Part shown: positions 42,015 to 51,933 of the stretch, one piece after another
Position numbering within the stretch: the first letter of the stretch is position 1
Layout: each line of letters starts with the position of its first letter
Made by a program: the position numbers and the translations under genes
Notes under the pieces: generated by a model
Seen by the model: the letters and a program-made list of their open reading frames with translations, nothing else
Told to the model about the DNA's origin: nothing
Databases searched by the model: none
NCBI GenBank assembly: GCA_964564545.1
Contig: CAZMBP010000115.1
Span: 62,001-126,000, forward strand
Origin: CAJQQY01 sp964564545
Lineage (GTDB): Bacteria; Bacteroidota; Bacteroidia; Chitinophagales; Saprospiraceae
Direction of reading: 5' to 3'
Length of the DNA: 64,000 nt

Positions 42015-43100
42015 ATGAAAATAATAAATAGTCTTTTGATACTTCTTTTACTTATTGGTTGTTCCAAAAAACAACAGGAATTATTGGTAGAAGATTCGCC
42101 TATTATTAAGACTGGAGTTGTAGAATATAGCATAGTTGTAGAACCCAAAGATACAGATTATTTTAAACCTTCGGAATTCGGCACATTGGCAAGAGGAACC
42201 TTTAATGATAAAAAATTACATTTTAAAAAGCTAGATGGAAGAGATCAGGAATCGTTTCAATTAGTTGATTTAAAAACAAATGTAGAAACGAATTATCTAA
42301 CATTTAGAGGGGATAAATATGCCTTGGAAAACAAAGGAGAAATGCTTCCTGAGATGGGGGAATTAGTTTTCCAAAATGAAAAGAAGTTAATTGCAGGCTA
42401 TGAATGTCAAAAAGCTATTGCTAAAATGGGGGATGATTTTTTGATTGCTTGGTTGACAAAAGAAATAGGAGTTAATTTTTGTCCTTATGTTACCTCAGAC
42501 GGATTTGCTTTAGAGTATTCGTTGAATATGCCTTTTGGGAAAGTTAATTATATAGCTACCAAAGTGGAATTGAAACCTGTGGATGAGCAGTTATTTTTAC
42601 CATCAGAAGAATATCAACCTGTAACGATAGAAGAGTTACAAGCCAAATTAATGGGACCAACTGTAAGTACTGCTTTTGAAAAAGGAGTTAATTTAGCTAA
42701 TTTTGATTTGCAAGATATGGACGGTCAAAAAGTGACTTTGGAAAGTTTAAAAGGAAAAGTAGTGCTGATTAATTTTTGGTTTATTAATTGTCCTCCTTGC
42801 CGCATGGAGATTCCTGATTTGAATGAATTGAAGGCAGAATATGGAGGGAAGAATGTGGAATTTATAGCCATTACATTTGATCCCAAAGGGCAAGTAAATG
42901 AATTTTTGCAAAAGGTTTCATTTGATTTTCAAATCCTTCCTGATGCTCGAGAAATCATTGAAATGTATGGTGTGCAAGGGTTTCCGACGAGTGTAGTGAT
43001 TAATAAAGCAGGGAATGTGGTGAATAGCAAGATGGGAGGCTCTATGAATATAAAGGAAGAATTGAAGGTGTTTATTGAGGAGGCGTTAGCACAAAATTAA
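42015..43100 (+). CDS. TlpA-like thioredoxin-fold lipoprotein
   Basis: The start is set at the ATG giving MKIINSLLILLLLIGCSKK; a TTG three codons earlier is less likely. The lipobox LLIGC predicts a lipoprotein. Residues about 30-205 resemble the GLPGLI/DUF4412-type domain (LIAGYECQKAIAKM, then LAWLTKEIGV-like). The C-terminal 140 residues are a TlpA-type thioredoxin domain with active-site NCPPCRMEIP and cis-Pro GFPTSVVI. It probably reduces periplasmic disulfides. Domain fusions of this kind are common in Bacteroidota. Confidence 0.83.
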   Translation: MKIINSLLILLLLIGCSKKQQELLVEDSPIIKTGVVEYSIVVEPKDTDYFKPSEFGTLARGTFNDKKLHFKKLDGRDQESFQLVDLKTNVETNYLTFRGDKYALENKGEMLPEMGELVFQNEKKLIAGYECQKAIAKMGDDFLIAWLTKEIGVNFCPYVTSDGFALEYSLNMPFGKVNYIATKVELKPVDEQLFLPSEEYQPVTIEELQAKLMGPTVSTAFEKGVNLANFDLQDMDGQKVTLESLKGKVVLINFWFINCPPCRMEIPDLNELKAEYGGKNVEFIAITFDPKGQVNEFLQKVSFDFQILPDAREIIEMYGVQGFPTSVVINKAGNVVNSKMGGSMNIKEELKVFIEEALAQN

Positions 43101-43159
43101 TTGTTATTATTTAAGATAAATGCAAGGAATGCTTTATCTCTACAGTAAAAAAAAATATT

Positions 43160-44200
43160 TTGGAAACATTACAACAGGTAGGCGTAATTGGTGCAGGTAG
43201 TTTCGGAACTGCTATTGCACAACTGATTTCTGAGAATGTAAATGTATTGTTATATGCAAGGAGTAATGATTTAGTTGAAAAAATTAATTCTACGCATGAG
43301 CATCTTGGAATTCAACTTAATGAGAACATTGAAGCTACTTCTGATCCAAAGTTTTTGGCAGAAAGTTGCACGCTTATTTTTCCAATTGTTCCATCGGTTA
43401 ATTTTCGAGCAATGATGAAAAGCTTTTCTCCTTACCTGCATCCTTATCATATTTTGATTCATGGGACTAAAGGGTTTGATGTTCGAGAAGAGGATATGGA
43501 AAAATTGGAAATGGGAAAAATTACTCGCCATGAAGTTCATACGATGAGTAATGTAATTGAGCAAGAAAGTTGTGTAGTGAGGATCGGTTGTCTGAGTGGA
43601 CCAAATTTATCTTCTGAAATTATGGCTGGTCAGCCAACTGCAACTTTGATTGCAAGTCTTTTTGATGAAGTTTTTGTTTTGGGAAAAAAAGTATTGAAAG
43701 GATCGCGATTTCAAGTCTTTGGATCAAGGTCAATGTTAGGAGCTGAAATGGCAGGAGCTTTAAAAAATGTTTATGCGATTGGGTCTGGAGTTCTTGGAGG
43801 TTTAGGTATGGGAAAAAATATTCAAGCTATGTTGATTACTAGGGGATTGGTAGAAATGATTTACTTCGCCAAAGCATTTAATATTGATAAGAGCGCATTT
43901 TTAGGAACAGCTGGAATTGGTGATTTGATAGCAACAGCGACAAGTGAAGACAGTCGTAATTTTACTTTTGGAAAAAGACTAGGGCAAGGTGAATCATTAG
44001 AAAAAATAATGGAAACAATGCCAGAGTTAGCGGAAGGGGTGCGAACGTTGAAAATTTTTAATCATCTTTCAAGACATCATAAAATTAGAGTTCCTATTAC
44101 TCAAATGTTATACAAGGCAGTATTCGAAGGTTTTGAAGTGGAGAAAGCTTTGAAATATTTGATTACTTATCCTTATGATGTGGATGTAGATTTTTTATAG
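43160..44200 (+). CDS. gpsA: Glycerol-3-phosphate dehydrogenase [NAD(P)+]
   Basis: The Rossmann motif GVIGAGSFGTAIAQL lies at the very N-terminus. The catalytic Lys is in AGALKNVYAIGSG, and the GDLIATATSEDSRN, GKRLGQGESL and AEGVRTLKI motifs are typical. It makes glycerol-3-phosphate for phospholipid synthesis from DHAP. No in-frame ATG precedes the Rossmann strand, so translation must begin at the TTG at 43160. At 346 residues it has normal length. Confidence 0.93.
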   Translation: METLQQVGVIGAGSFGTAIAQLISENVNVLLYARSNDLVEKINSTHEHLGIQLNENIEATSDPKFLAESCTLIFPIVPSVNFRAMMKSFSPYLHPYHILIHGTKGFDVREEDMEKLEMGKITRHEVHTMSNVIEQESCVVRIGCLSGPNLSSEIMAGQPTATLIASLFDEVFVLGKKVLKGSRFQVFGSRSMLGAEMAGALKNVYAIGSGVLGGLGMGKNIQAMLITRGLVEMIYFAKAFNIDKSAFLGTAGIGDLIATATSEDSRNFTFGKRLGQGESLEKIMETMPELAEGVRTLKIFNHLSRHHKIRVPITQMLYKAVFEGFEVEKALKYLITYPYDVDVDFL

Positions 44201-44218
44201 ATGAATTAGGATTTCATT

Positions 44219-44470
44219 TTACTTATTAAAAATCCAATAAAAAAAAGACCATAAGAATAAGCTCATGGTAGAAATGATGCCAATGTGGTAAGTGATTTTT
44301 AAAAACTTATTGTTCTTTTCAGAAAAAGAAAACCATTTACTTATCAAAGCAGAAATTCCCATTACTGCAAAATAAGTCCAAAGGAAGACTTCATTTTTTG
44401 ATTCAATAATTTTCATTAATACGATTGAAATTGGAATAGAAATCAAAAAGTAGGCTAGCCATCTATTCAT
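44219..44470 (-). CDS. Small three-helix membrane protein
   Basis: The 83-residue protein has three hydrophobic segments (about 3-19, 27-43 and 57-79) and a charged loop with FSEKNNKFLK. No family was recognised. It is convergent with gpsA and downstream of sppA, past a terminator. Confidence 0.5.
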   Translation of the reverse strand: MNRWLAYFLISIPISIVLMKIIESKNEVFLWTYFAVMGISALISKWFSFSEKNNKFLKITYHIGIISTMSLFLWSFFYWIFNK

Positions 44471-44494
44471 AATATTTACAATTTAAGTAGTATT

Positions 44495-44535
44495 AAAAAA
44501 GAGGCATTTCAAATGAATGAAATGCCTCTTTTTTT
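44495..44535 (-). terminator. Terminator of sppA
   Basis: An 11-bp stem, GAGGCATTTCA (44501-44511) with 44518-44528, is extended by A/T pairs. On the minus strand it is followed by a T run. Confidence 0.85.
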
Positions 44536-44558
44536 ATTTATAGTTTCAAGGATGTAAA

Positions 44559-46355
44559 TTATTCAAAATCAATCAAGTAAGGCATTCTTGCCTGTACACC
44601 TTTCGTTTGCATCATTTCTCTTAAAGCTTTAACATGAGGATACATTTCTCCTAATTCACTTTGTAACAATGTATTTACAGATTTATTAGCCATTGGTTCT
44701 TTTTTATCATTTCCTGTCAAATCATCAATGAATTGTTGTATTGGCTCTTTAACTTCTGGATATTCTTTTAATCTGTAATCAGAAATTCCAGCTTTTTCAG
44801 CAGCAATTGCAATAGCATCATTCAAGTCACCTAATTCATCAACTAAACCATTATCTAAAGCAGCTTTTCCAGTCCAAACTCGACCTTGAGCAATTTCATG
44901 AACTTGCTCTTTTGATTTTCCACGCCCTTCAGAAACTCTCAATAAGAAGTGATCATAAAATTCATCAATATATTTTTGAACTCGATCACCTTCTTCCTCG
45001 CTCATGTCAAAAAATGGAGTGATGCTCGTAGCGAATTTAGTAGTCTTAACTGTATCTACCTCAATTCCTAAATGATCACGCATTCCATCTTGGAAACTAG
45101 GAATCATTGCAAAAACTCCAATTGATCCTGTAATCGTATTTGATTGCGCTAAAATCGCATCTGAATTACAGGCAATGTAATATCCACCAGAAGCAGCAAC
45201 ATCACCCATGGAAGTTACTACAGTTTTTCCATCCGCTTTAGCCAGTTCAATTTCTCTCCAAATGTTTTCTGAAGCCATTCCGCTTCCACCTCCAGAATTA
45301 ACTCTAATCACGATAGCTTTCACTTTGTCATCTTGTCTAACTTTTCGAATAATTCTGGCATATTTATCACCTCCTACACTTCCTAAATTACCTTCTCCAT
45401 CAACGATAGAACCTTCGGCATAGACTACTGCAATTTTATTACTTGAACTAAAATCTTTTTTAGCTCCAACAAATTCTGCGTAATCATACAATCCAATTGA
45501 AGGTATTTTATCGTCTTCGTCTAAACCTAATCTAGTTCGTAACTCATTCAAAACTTCATCCTTATATTTCATTCCATCAACCAATCCAGATTCTACCGCT
45601 TCTTTGGAGTTTAACAAGATACCTTGATTAGCAACTGCTCTTAATTGACTTGGAGTCATATTTCGCGAAGCTGCAATATCTTTAAGATATACTTCATACA
45701 TACCTTCCAAATAAGCTCTTACTTGCACTTTATTTTGTTCACTCATTTCAAAAAGACGGAATGGTTCTGTTGCACTTTTAAATTGACCAGCATATTTAAC
45801 CTGCATTTTTACACCTAACTTATCCAACATTCCTTTGAAAAATGGAATGCTTGCAGCAAATCCATCAAACTCCATTATAGAAAATGGATTGATATAAACC
45901 TCATCCGCCGCTGAAGCTAAATAGTAAGTTCCTTTTGAGTAAGCAGGAGCGTAGGCCAAAACAAATTTTCCGCTTTCTTTAAAATCTTGAATGGTTTCTC
46001 GAAGATAAGCTGCATTCGCTTGCCCCAAACTGGCACTTGTCAAGTCAATCATAATTCCTTGAATATTATCATCCGTCTTAGCATAGTTAATACTACGAGC
46101 CATATCATGAACACCTATGATATTATCCATTTCCAGTTCAAATTGATTAACCTGAACATTATTGGTTTTTTCTGGGATTTGAGGTTGGAGAGAAATATTT
46201 AAAACTGAATTTGGTTTAGCGGATGGTGAAGCACCTTCTCCGCTTACTCCTGAGATTAATCCAGCAACAGCAGTAGTTCCTATAAAGAATAAGGCGACTC
46301 CTGCAATGGCAACTCCTAAACAAGAAGCGAAAACAAACTTGACAAAATCTTTCAT
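44559..46355 (-). CDS. sppA: Signal peptide peptidase SppA (protease IV, long form)
   Basis: An N-terminal membrane helix (about 5-33) is followed by two ClpP-like domains. The second holds VNSGGGSGMASENIW and the active-site Ser in DVAASGGYYIAC (about residue 395). The Lys partner in the first half is not pinpointed. The tail has GRVWTGKAALDNGLVDELG. The 598-residue length is that of the 67-kDa form, which has the Lys in the N-terminal and the Ser in the C-terminal domain. It degrades cleaved signal peptides in the membrane. Confidence 0.92.
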   Translation of the reverse strand: MKDFVKFVFASCLGVAIAGVALFFIGTTAVAGLISGVSGEGASPSAKPNSVLNISLQPQIPEKTNNVQVNQFELEMDNIIGVHDMARSINYAKTDDNIQGIMIDLTSASLGQANAAYLRETIQDFKESGKFVLAYAPAYSKGTYYLASAADEVYINPFSIMEFDGFAASIPFFKGMLDKLGVKMQVKYAGQFKSATEPFRLFEMSEQNKVQVRAYLEGMYEVYLKDIAASRNMTPSQLRAVANQGILLNSKEAVESGLVDGMKYKDEVLNELRTRLGLDEDDKIPSIGLYDYAEFVGAKKDFSSSNKIAVVYAEGSIVDGEGNLGSVGGDKYARIIRKVRQDDKVKAIVIRVNSGGGSGMASENIWREIELAKADGKTVVTSMGDVAASGGYYIACNSDAILAQSNTITGSIGVFAMIPSFQDGMRDHLGIEVDTVKTTKFATSITPFFDMSEEEGDRVQKYIDEFYDHFLLRVSEGRGKSKEQVHEIAQGRVWTGKAALDNGLVDELGDLNDAIAIAAEKAGISDYRLKEYPEVKEPIQQFIDDLTGNDKKEPMANKSVNTLLQSELGEMYPHVKALREMMQTKGVQARMPYLIDFE

Positions 46356-46613
46356 ATTTAGTATTTAAATTTTTGAGTTTTACTTTTTCACAAAACTAGG
46401 ATAATACACGTTATTATGTAATAAAATGTTTTGTAAAAGTAAGTCTTATCCGATATTTGAAGGTTATTTTTAGATAAAACATACTTTATAAAGGATTGAT
46501 AAGACTTTTTGTTTAATGTCATCATTTTAAAAAAAATAGTTTCAAAACTCCCCATCCATTTGATCTTTTATTGCGTCTTTTAAATTGAAGCATTTGAATC
46601 ATAAACTTGAACA

Positions 46614-47858
46614 ATGAATATTTTTAAATTTTCCTTTTATATCCTAATTAATATCCTTCTTTTCGTCTCTTCTTGCAAAAAAGATGACTCTTCTCAACTA
46701 GCTGTTAAAGCTAGATTTACCACTCCAATCATTGAATTTGGACAGGTTACTTTTAGAAACTATTCTGAAAATGCGACTGATTATTTATGGGAATTTGATG
46801 ATGGAAATATTTCTACTGAAAAAGAACCCATCCATGATTATCTTGAGTTAGGAGTATTTAATGTAAAATTAACAGCAAGCAATGGAGAAGAATCTGATGT
46901 TTATTTATTAAAGGTTGTTATTGGTCAAATATTTCCTGAAAATTTAACTCACCTGGATGATTTACCTTTTGGTGGAAAAACTCAGGTGATTTATTTTACC
47001 AAAAATGGAAAAGGATATATCGCTGGTGGGATAGATTATTCAGACTTTCAATATGATCAAGATCTTTGGGAATTTGATCCTTCCAACAAATCGTGGACTA
47101 TGCTTTCGAATGAAGTACCAATTTATCTAAACAATGCTACTAGTTTTGTTATAGACGAAAAAGCATATTTTGGTTTTGGAAACTCTAACTTCGGCATTGG
47201 GGATTTATCTTTTTATTCTTATAATTTTCAAAATGATAATTTTGAGTATGAAGGAAATTTTCCAGGGAGTCCATCGAATACCGGCCCAATTATGGATGCT
47301 ATTGGATTTTCCTATGGAGGCTTTGGATATATGATAGGGAGAGGTCAAAATGATAATTCACAAAAGAGAATGTGGAAATTTGATCCTGTGGCTCAAAACT
47401 TTATAGAGTTTGGAAATTATCCTTGTGGAGGAAATTCTGGGATGTTTCATTTTATTATTGATGACAAATTGTATGTTGGTTTAGGAAATGAGTTTCCCTA
47501 TTCTTATTATGATAATCAAATAGATATTTGGGAATATGATTTTACCAATAGCACTTGGACTCAAAAAGGTGATTTCCCTGGTGGTGCTAGAAGAGACGGT
47601 ATTAGTTTTACATACAATGGTAAAGGATATTTTGGATTTGGGATTGAATTTAATTCCGCATCAGTAGCAGTCAAAACATTTTCAGATTTATGGGAGTATG
47701 ATGTTGCCTCAGATACATGGAATAAAATTCTTGATATGCCCGTACCTAATAAACAAGAGTTGTTTGCTTTTGTGTTGGACAACTCACTTTATTTCGGAGG
47801 GGGAAATAATGGACAGTCTTCTTCGACAAGTGAGTTTTATGAATTGAAGTTGGATTAA
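46614..47858 (+). CDS. Lipoprotein with PKD and kelch-type repeats
   Basis: The lipobox FVSSC predicts lipid attachment. Residues about 30-100 form a PKD domain (YLWEFDDGNISTEKEPIHDY). From about 110 on there are five or six kelch-like repeats (VIYFTKNGKGYIAGGIDY, LWEFDPSNKSWTML, DIWEYDFTNSTWTQKG, DLWEYDVASDTWNKI), predicting a beta-propeller. It may bind other surface proteins or glycans. The final residues show no T9SS sorting domain. Confidence 0.8.
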   Translation: MNIFKFSFYILINILLFVSSCKKDDSSQLAVKARFTTPIIEFGQVTFRNYSENATDYLWEFDDGNISTEKEPIHDYLELGVFNVKLTASNGEESDVYLLKVVIGQIFPENLTHLDDLPFGGKTQVIYFTKNGKGYIAGGIDYSDFQYDQDLWEFDPSNKSWTMLSNEVPIYLNNATSFVIDEKAYFGFGNSNFGIGDLSFYSYNFQNDNFEYEGNFPGSPSNTGPIMDAIGFSYGGFGYMIGRGQNDNSQKRMWKFDPVAQNFIEFGNYPCGGNSGMFHFIIDDKLYVGLGNEFPYSYYDNQIDIWEYDFTNSTWTQKGDFPGGARRDGISFTYNGKGYFGFGIEFNSASVAVKTFSDLWEYDVASDTWNKILDMPVPNKQELFAFVLDNSLYFGGGNNGQSSSTSEFYELKLD

Positions 47859-47916
47859 ATTGTTATTGCGCTTTTAAGTAAAAAAGAGCCACAAAACGTC
47901 CAACAAATGACATCAA

Positions 47917-48714
47917 TTAAATCCGATATAATTTTTGATATCCTTCAAAATAATATGTGGTTCGACCTGCAATTTTTTCAACCTGACAAATACCTTTTCC
48001 TTTTGGGGCTTTTTTTCCTTCTACTCTCCATTGGAAAAAATCGTCCTCTGTTTTTTCATCTTTATAATATCTTGCACGATCAATTGCAACGGTAAGAATA
48101 TTATTCATTGCTTTGTAAATGGATTTTTTATGTCTAGGTTTTAATGCATTCACCGGAGAGGCAGGATGAATTCTGGTTTGAAAACAAATTTCATCAGCGT
48201 ACAAATTTCCCACACCAGCTAACAATTTTTGATTCAATAAGAAACCTTTAATGGAAGTTTTTCTTTTCTCCATTTTTTTCAAAAAATCACTTTCGGAAAT
48301 CACTAATGCGTCTTCACCCAATCCTACTTCATTAATATATTTTTCCAAATCCTCCAAGTATAAAATGCGAGCAAATTTCCTTGGGCAATCAAATCCTAAT
48401 CGATATCCATTTTCAAAATGAAAAGCAAATCGTTCGTGTCGAGGTTGATCCATTTCGTCTTCATAGTATTTAAAATCTCCAGTCATTCCAAAATGGAAAA
48501 GGACATCATTACCATCATCTAATTTTCCAAATAGATATTTTCCACGTCGGAAGGATTTGATAAAAGTTCTTCCAGTCAATTTTTCAATAAAACTATCGCC
48601 ATCGATATTACGCATGATTTTATCATCTTGGACATTTACTTCCCTAATTTTTTGATGTAGGGAAGTTTCATCAAAATAGAGTTTGAAAGTATTGACTTCA
48701 GGTAGTTCTGGCAT
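47917..48714 (-). CDS. Formamidopyrimidine-DNA glycosylase-like protein lacking zinc-finger cysteines
   Basis: The start MPELPEVNTF supplies the catalytic Pro and Glu of Fpg/Nei enzymes. SFRRGKYLFGKL, FHFGMTGDFKYY and the helix-two-turns-helix LLAGVGNLYADEICF are conserved. The C-terminal finger region reads GKKAPKGKGICQVEKIAGR, then TTYYFEGYQKL, where four zinc-binding Cys would normally be. Only one Cys remains, so it must be a zinc-less finger or a changed enzyme. It would remove oxidised bases and cut at the abasic site. Confidence 0.82.
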   Translation of the reverse strand: MPELPEVNTFKLYFDETSLHQKIREVNVQDDKIMRNIDGDSFIEKLTGRTFIKSFRRGKYLFGKLDDGNDVLFHFGMTGDFKYYEDEMDQPRHERFAFHFENGYRLGFDCPRKFARILYLEDLEKYINEVGLGEDALVISESDFLKKMEKRKTSIKGFLLNQKLLAGVGNLYADEICFQTRIHPASPVNALKPRHKKSIYKAMNNILTVAIDRARYYKDEKTEDDFFQWRVEGKKAPKGKGICQVEKIAGRTTYYFEGYQKLYRI

Positions 48715-48881
48715 TTTAATTTTTGATTTAATTAATCACAGGAAAGGTTTGAACCCTCAAATTTTCTGAACTATAAATATATTTGACGTTGTTTTTTTTA
48801 AGAAACTTTGTGACTTATAATGTTTATTTCCATTTCTCAATTTTGTTTTCCTATCAAAAAGACCATATAATAGGTTATTAT

Positions 48882-49448
48882 TTATTCCTCAATAAAATAC
48901 TCATATCCCCAAAATCCTTTTTTTGTAACAATATACACACGATCACCTTGTTTTGAATTGGGAAAAAGAATTTCTTTGGTTTTGACTCTTTCAATTTTTT
49001 GATCTTTTACGAAAAAGAGGAAAATTCCATCTTTCTTTTTTTTCGTTTTGACTCTTCCAAATCGACTTTGCAGATAAGCTTCTTGGCTTTGAAGCTGTAC
49101 TTCGATTTTTTGTTTTGGAGAAAAAGATAATAATCGATTTGACAAACTCCCCAAGAGTGGAAATAATAACAATGCAATTACAATCGAAAAGATATAGAGT
49201 TTTAATTTTTCTAATCCATCATTAAATGGTTTGGAAAAAAAGTAACCAGCTATTATTCCTGCCAATAAACCAACGGCTAATGATCTCCAAATCAAACTTT
49301 CTGCTTCAAATGTATTGCTAAAGTATTTTACTTCAAATGCATAAAGAAAGGCAACGAGGAATATTACTAGAGTTCCTAAAATGCCAAGTGCATATTCTGA
49401 TTTCTTTAGTTTTTCTCGATTTTGTCCTCCAAATGGTAATGGAATCAT
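48882..49448 (-). CDS. Membrane protein of unknown function
   Basis: Three hydrophobic helices (about 21-40, 52-70 and 84-103) precede a basic C-terminal domain of about 75 residues (SRFGRVKTKKKKDGIFLFFV), which is predicted cytoplasmic. No family was recognised. It shares a 3-base junction with the GNAT gene upstream (its start is at 49448 and the GNAT stop is at 49452), so they probably form an operon. Confidence 0.55.
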   Translation of the reverse strand: MIPLPFGGQNREKLKKSEYALGILGTLVIFLVAFLYAFEVKYFSNTFEAESLIWRSLAVGLLAGIIAGYFFSKPFNDGLEKLKLYIFSIVIALLLFPLLGSLSNRLLSFSPKQKIEVQLQSQEAYLQSRFGRVKTKKKKDGIFLFFVKDQKIERVKTKEILFPNSKQGDRVYIVTKKGFWGYEYFIEE

Positions 49449-49451
49449 ATC

Positions 49452-49922
49452 TTATATTGATTTACTATTGAAAGTGAAAATTAAACCTTCCCAATTGGGG
49501 TGATTTGATTTTTTGGAAAAGACTGAGGTGTATTCAGAAATGGTGTTTTCCCAAAATAATTCTGATTTTTCATTTCCTTTTATTGTCCTTACTTCCCAAT
49601 TTTTTCCAAAGTGATCGAATATTTGAAAGGCTATTTTTTTCCCAAAGTGATTTCGACGTTCGTTTTCAAAGATATAAAATTCTGCAATTGATCGAGCAGG
49701 TTCCGTTTGCTGAATTAAGCAGTAATCATTGATGAGTGCAAAACCAATTTTTCTTTTTCCAAAATAAAAATAAAGTGGAGTGCGATTTTTGTCAGACCAA
49801 TATGAATCTAGGTAGGTGTATTCGTTGTCGGTTATTCCTAATTCCTTGAGGTAGGTGGAGAGATGGGGTTTGAAGTTTTCTTTTTCTTCGAGGGGAATTT
49901 TTTTGAAGTGTAGGTTTTGCAT
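49452..49922 (-). CDS. GNAT-family N-acetyltransferase-like protein
   Basis: The 156-residue protein has the acetyl-CoA loop region IAEFYIFENERRNHFGKKIA (the R/Q-x-x-G-x-G/A loop reads RRNHFGKK) followed by the typical helix and strand WEVRTIKGNEKSELFWENT. The pattern fits GNAT transferases. The acceptor is unknown. It is followed by the membrane protein gene on the same strand. Confidence 0.72.
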   Translation of the reverse strand: MQNLHFKKIPLEEKENFKPHLSTYLKELGITDNEYTYLDSYWSDKNRTPLYFYFGKRKIGFALINDYCLIQQTEPARSIAEFYIFENERRNHFGKKIAFQIFDHFGKNWEVRTIKGNEKSELFWENTISEYTSVFSKKSNHPNWEGLIFTFNSKSI

Positions 49923-49930
49923 GGGAGTTT

Positions 49931-50090
49931 TTTTTGCCGCAGATTGGGCTGGTTTTATAGGTTTAAATGATTTTTCTTTCTGTATGCAAATAGATTCTAA
50001 ATAAAGTGAATGTTTTCCTAATTCAAAGGGTATCCACTCTAATCGTCAAACAAAAAAAATCATAAAAATCAGCCCAATCTGCGGCAAAAA
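49931..50090. repeat. 160-bp long-palindrome element, copy 3 (related layout)
   Basis: The arm 49931-49958 (core GCCGCAGATTGGGCTG) and its inverse 50062-50090 match perfectly for the first 21 bases and nearly so to the end, around a roughly 100-base loop. The GATTGGGC core recalls the elements at 10216 and 14062, though the outer sequence differs. It separates the ABC exporter from the GNAT gene. Confidence 0.75.
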
Positions 50091-50091
50091 A

Positions 50092-51933
50092 TTAAACATT
50101 CTCAAACTGTAACTTCGCCAATCCTGAGTAAGCCCCATTTTCAATAGCAGAAAGTTCTTCGTGAGTACCTTGTTCAATAATTTTTCCATTGTCAATCACA
50201 AAAATGCAATCCACTTCTCTAACCGTAGCAAGACGATGAGCAATGATGATAGAAGTTCTGCCTTCCATTAAATTATTTAAAGCATCTTGAACTACTTTTT
50301 CGGATTCAGCATCTAGAGCTGAAGTTGCTTCATCTAAAAGTAAAATGGAAGGATCTTTTAGGATTGCTCTTGCTATCGCAATTCGTTGTCGCTGACCTCC
50401 TGAGAGTTTGATTCCACGCTCACCGACAACTGTATCTAGAGCTTCTGGGAAAGTTTGGATAAACTCCCAAGAGTTAGATTTTCTTGCAGCTTCGATAATT
50501 TGTTCGTCCGAAGCTTCTGGATTTCCATAAGCTATATTTTCTCGAATTGTTCCACCAAACAAAATGACTTCTTGAGGCACAATAGCAAAGTTTTTCCTGT
50601 AAGCAGAAATATTATAATCGAAAATACTTTCTCCATCCACTTTGATATCTCCACTTTGGATATTATAAAATCGTAAAAGCAATTGAACAATAGTAGATTT
50701 TCCAGAACCACTTGGTCCCACAAGTGCTACCTTTTGACCCGCTTTTATTTTAAAATTGATGCCCTTCATCACTTCAATATCTTGTCGAGTAGGGTAATGG
50801 AAGTTGACATCTGAGTATTCGATATTCCCTTCGAATCTTTTAAATTCCTTATCAACAGCAGGATCGCGAGGATCAACTTCACTATCCATGGAAAGGATTT
50901 CTCGAATTCTTTCCGTTGCTCCAACTGCTCCTAAAAGTTCAGTATAAAAATTTCCTAGCCCAGCAATTGAACCTCCGATGATTGCAGTAACGAAAGTAAA
51001 CATTACCAATCCGCCCGAAGTCATCGTTCCTTCCTGAATTAAAACTGCTCCTTCATAAATCACAAAAATCAAAGCTCCAAATAAAATGGAAACAATAAAG
51101 GTGGCAAAAATTGCTCGACCATTAGCAAACTTCAAAGCAATTTTGACCATGTTGTCATTTGATTTTCCATAGCGAATTGCTTCGAATAATTCGTTGGAAA
51201 ATGCTTTCACAACACTTATAGATTGCATCGTCTCGCTCAATATAATATTAGTATCAGCTAACGATTGTTGTCTTTCTTTAGATAATTTTCGAATCCATCG
51301 ACCAAAGAACATTCCTAGGATAACTGCAACAGGAAATGTCAATAACATAATAAATGCAAGTTGTGGAGTTTGGACTCCAAGAAAAATTAAGCCAGCAACG
51401 AGTAGTAATATTTGTCTTAAAAATTCAGCTATCGTAATTGAAAATGCATTGTACAATCTTTCGACATCCGCAGTCAATCGACTCATCAATTCACCAACTC
51501 GGTTTTCTTCATAAAAAACAATAGGTAAGGAAACTAGTTTTTCATAAAGGGCAATTCTTAAATCTGCAATACCTTTTTCACTTAATCTTGCAAAAAGCAA
51601 AACTCGAAAATAGGACACGACACCTTGAGCAATTAAAACTACAAACATCAGCCAAAAAATATCATTCAAGTCCATTCCAAGAAAATCAATACCAGAAGCG
51701 ATATCCATCATTTTTCCAATCAAATATGGAAAAAGCATAAACACCATGCTACTTACAAATAGTAAAATCATTCCTACTACCAATGACCATCGGTATGGTT
51801 TGACAAATTCAAAGATCTTCATCGCCTCGCGAAAAGTCTCTCTGTTTATCTTTCGATTTTTATCTTCTTCTAGTACTTCAGGTCGATTCCTAGCCATATT
51901 CTTACTTATATTTTTTTCTCCCAAATGCTCCAT
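50092..51933 (-). CDS. ABC exporter, fused permease and ATPase (MsbA-like)
   Basis: Six transmembrane helices occupy about 50-340. The nucleotide-binding domain follows with Walker A GPSGSGKST, signature LSGGQRQR, Walker B ILLLDEATSALD and H-loop IIAHRLATV. It is a half-transporter that works as a homodimer. Such genes in Bacteroidota export lipids or peptides; the substrate is unresolved. Two starts are possible (M1, or M13 in MARNRPEVLEE). At 613 residues it is typical. The coding region ends two bases after the long palindrome. Confidence 0.88.
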   Translation of the reverse strand: MEHLGEKNISKNMARNRPEVLEEDKNRKINRETFREAMKIFEFVKPYRWSLVVGMILLFVSSMVFMLFPYLIGKMMDIASGIDFLGMDLNDIFWLMFVVLIAQGVVSYFRVLLFARLSEKGIADLRIALYEKLVSLPIVFYEENRVGELMSRLTADVERLYNAFSITIAEFLRQILLLVAGLIFLGVQTPQLAFIMLLTFPVAVILGMFFGRWIRKLSKERQQSLADTNIILSETMQSISVVKAFSNELFEAIRYGKSNDNMVKIALKFANGRAIFATFIVSILFGALIFVIYEGAVLIQEGTMTSGGLVMFTFVTAIIGGSIAGLGNFYTELLGAVGATERIREILSMDSEVDPRDPAVDKEFKRFEGNIEYSDVNFHYPTRQDIEVMKGINFKIKAGQKVALVGPSGSGKSTIVQLLLRFYNIQSGDIKVDGESIFDYNISAYRKNFAIVPQEVILFGGTIRENIAYGNPEASDEQIIEAARKSNSWEFIQTFPEALDTVVGERGIKLSGGQRQRIAIARAILKDPSILLLDEATSALDAESEKVVQDALNNLMEGRTSIIIAHRLATVREVDCIFVIDNGKIIEQGTHEELSAIENGAYSGLAKLQFENV

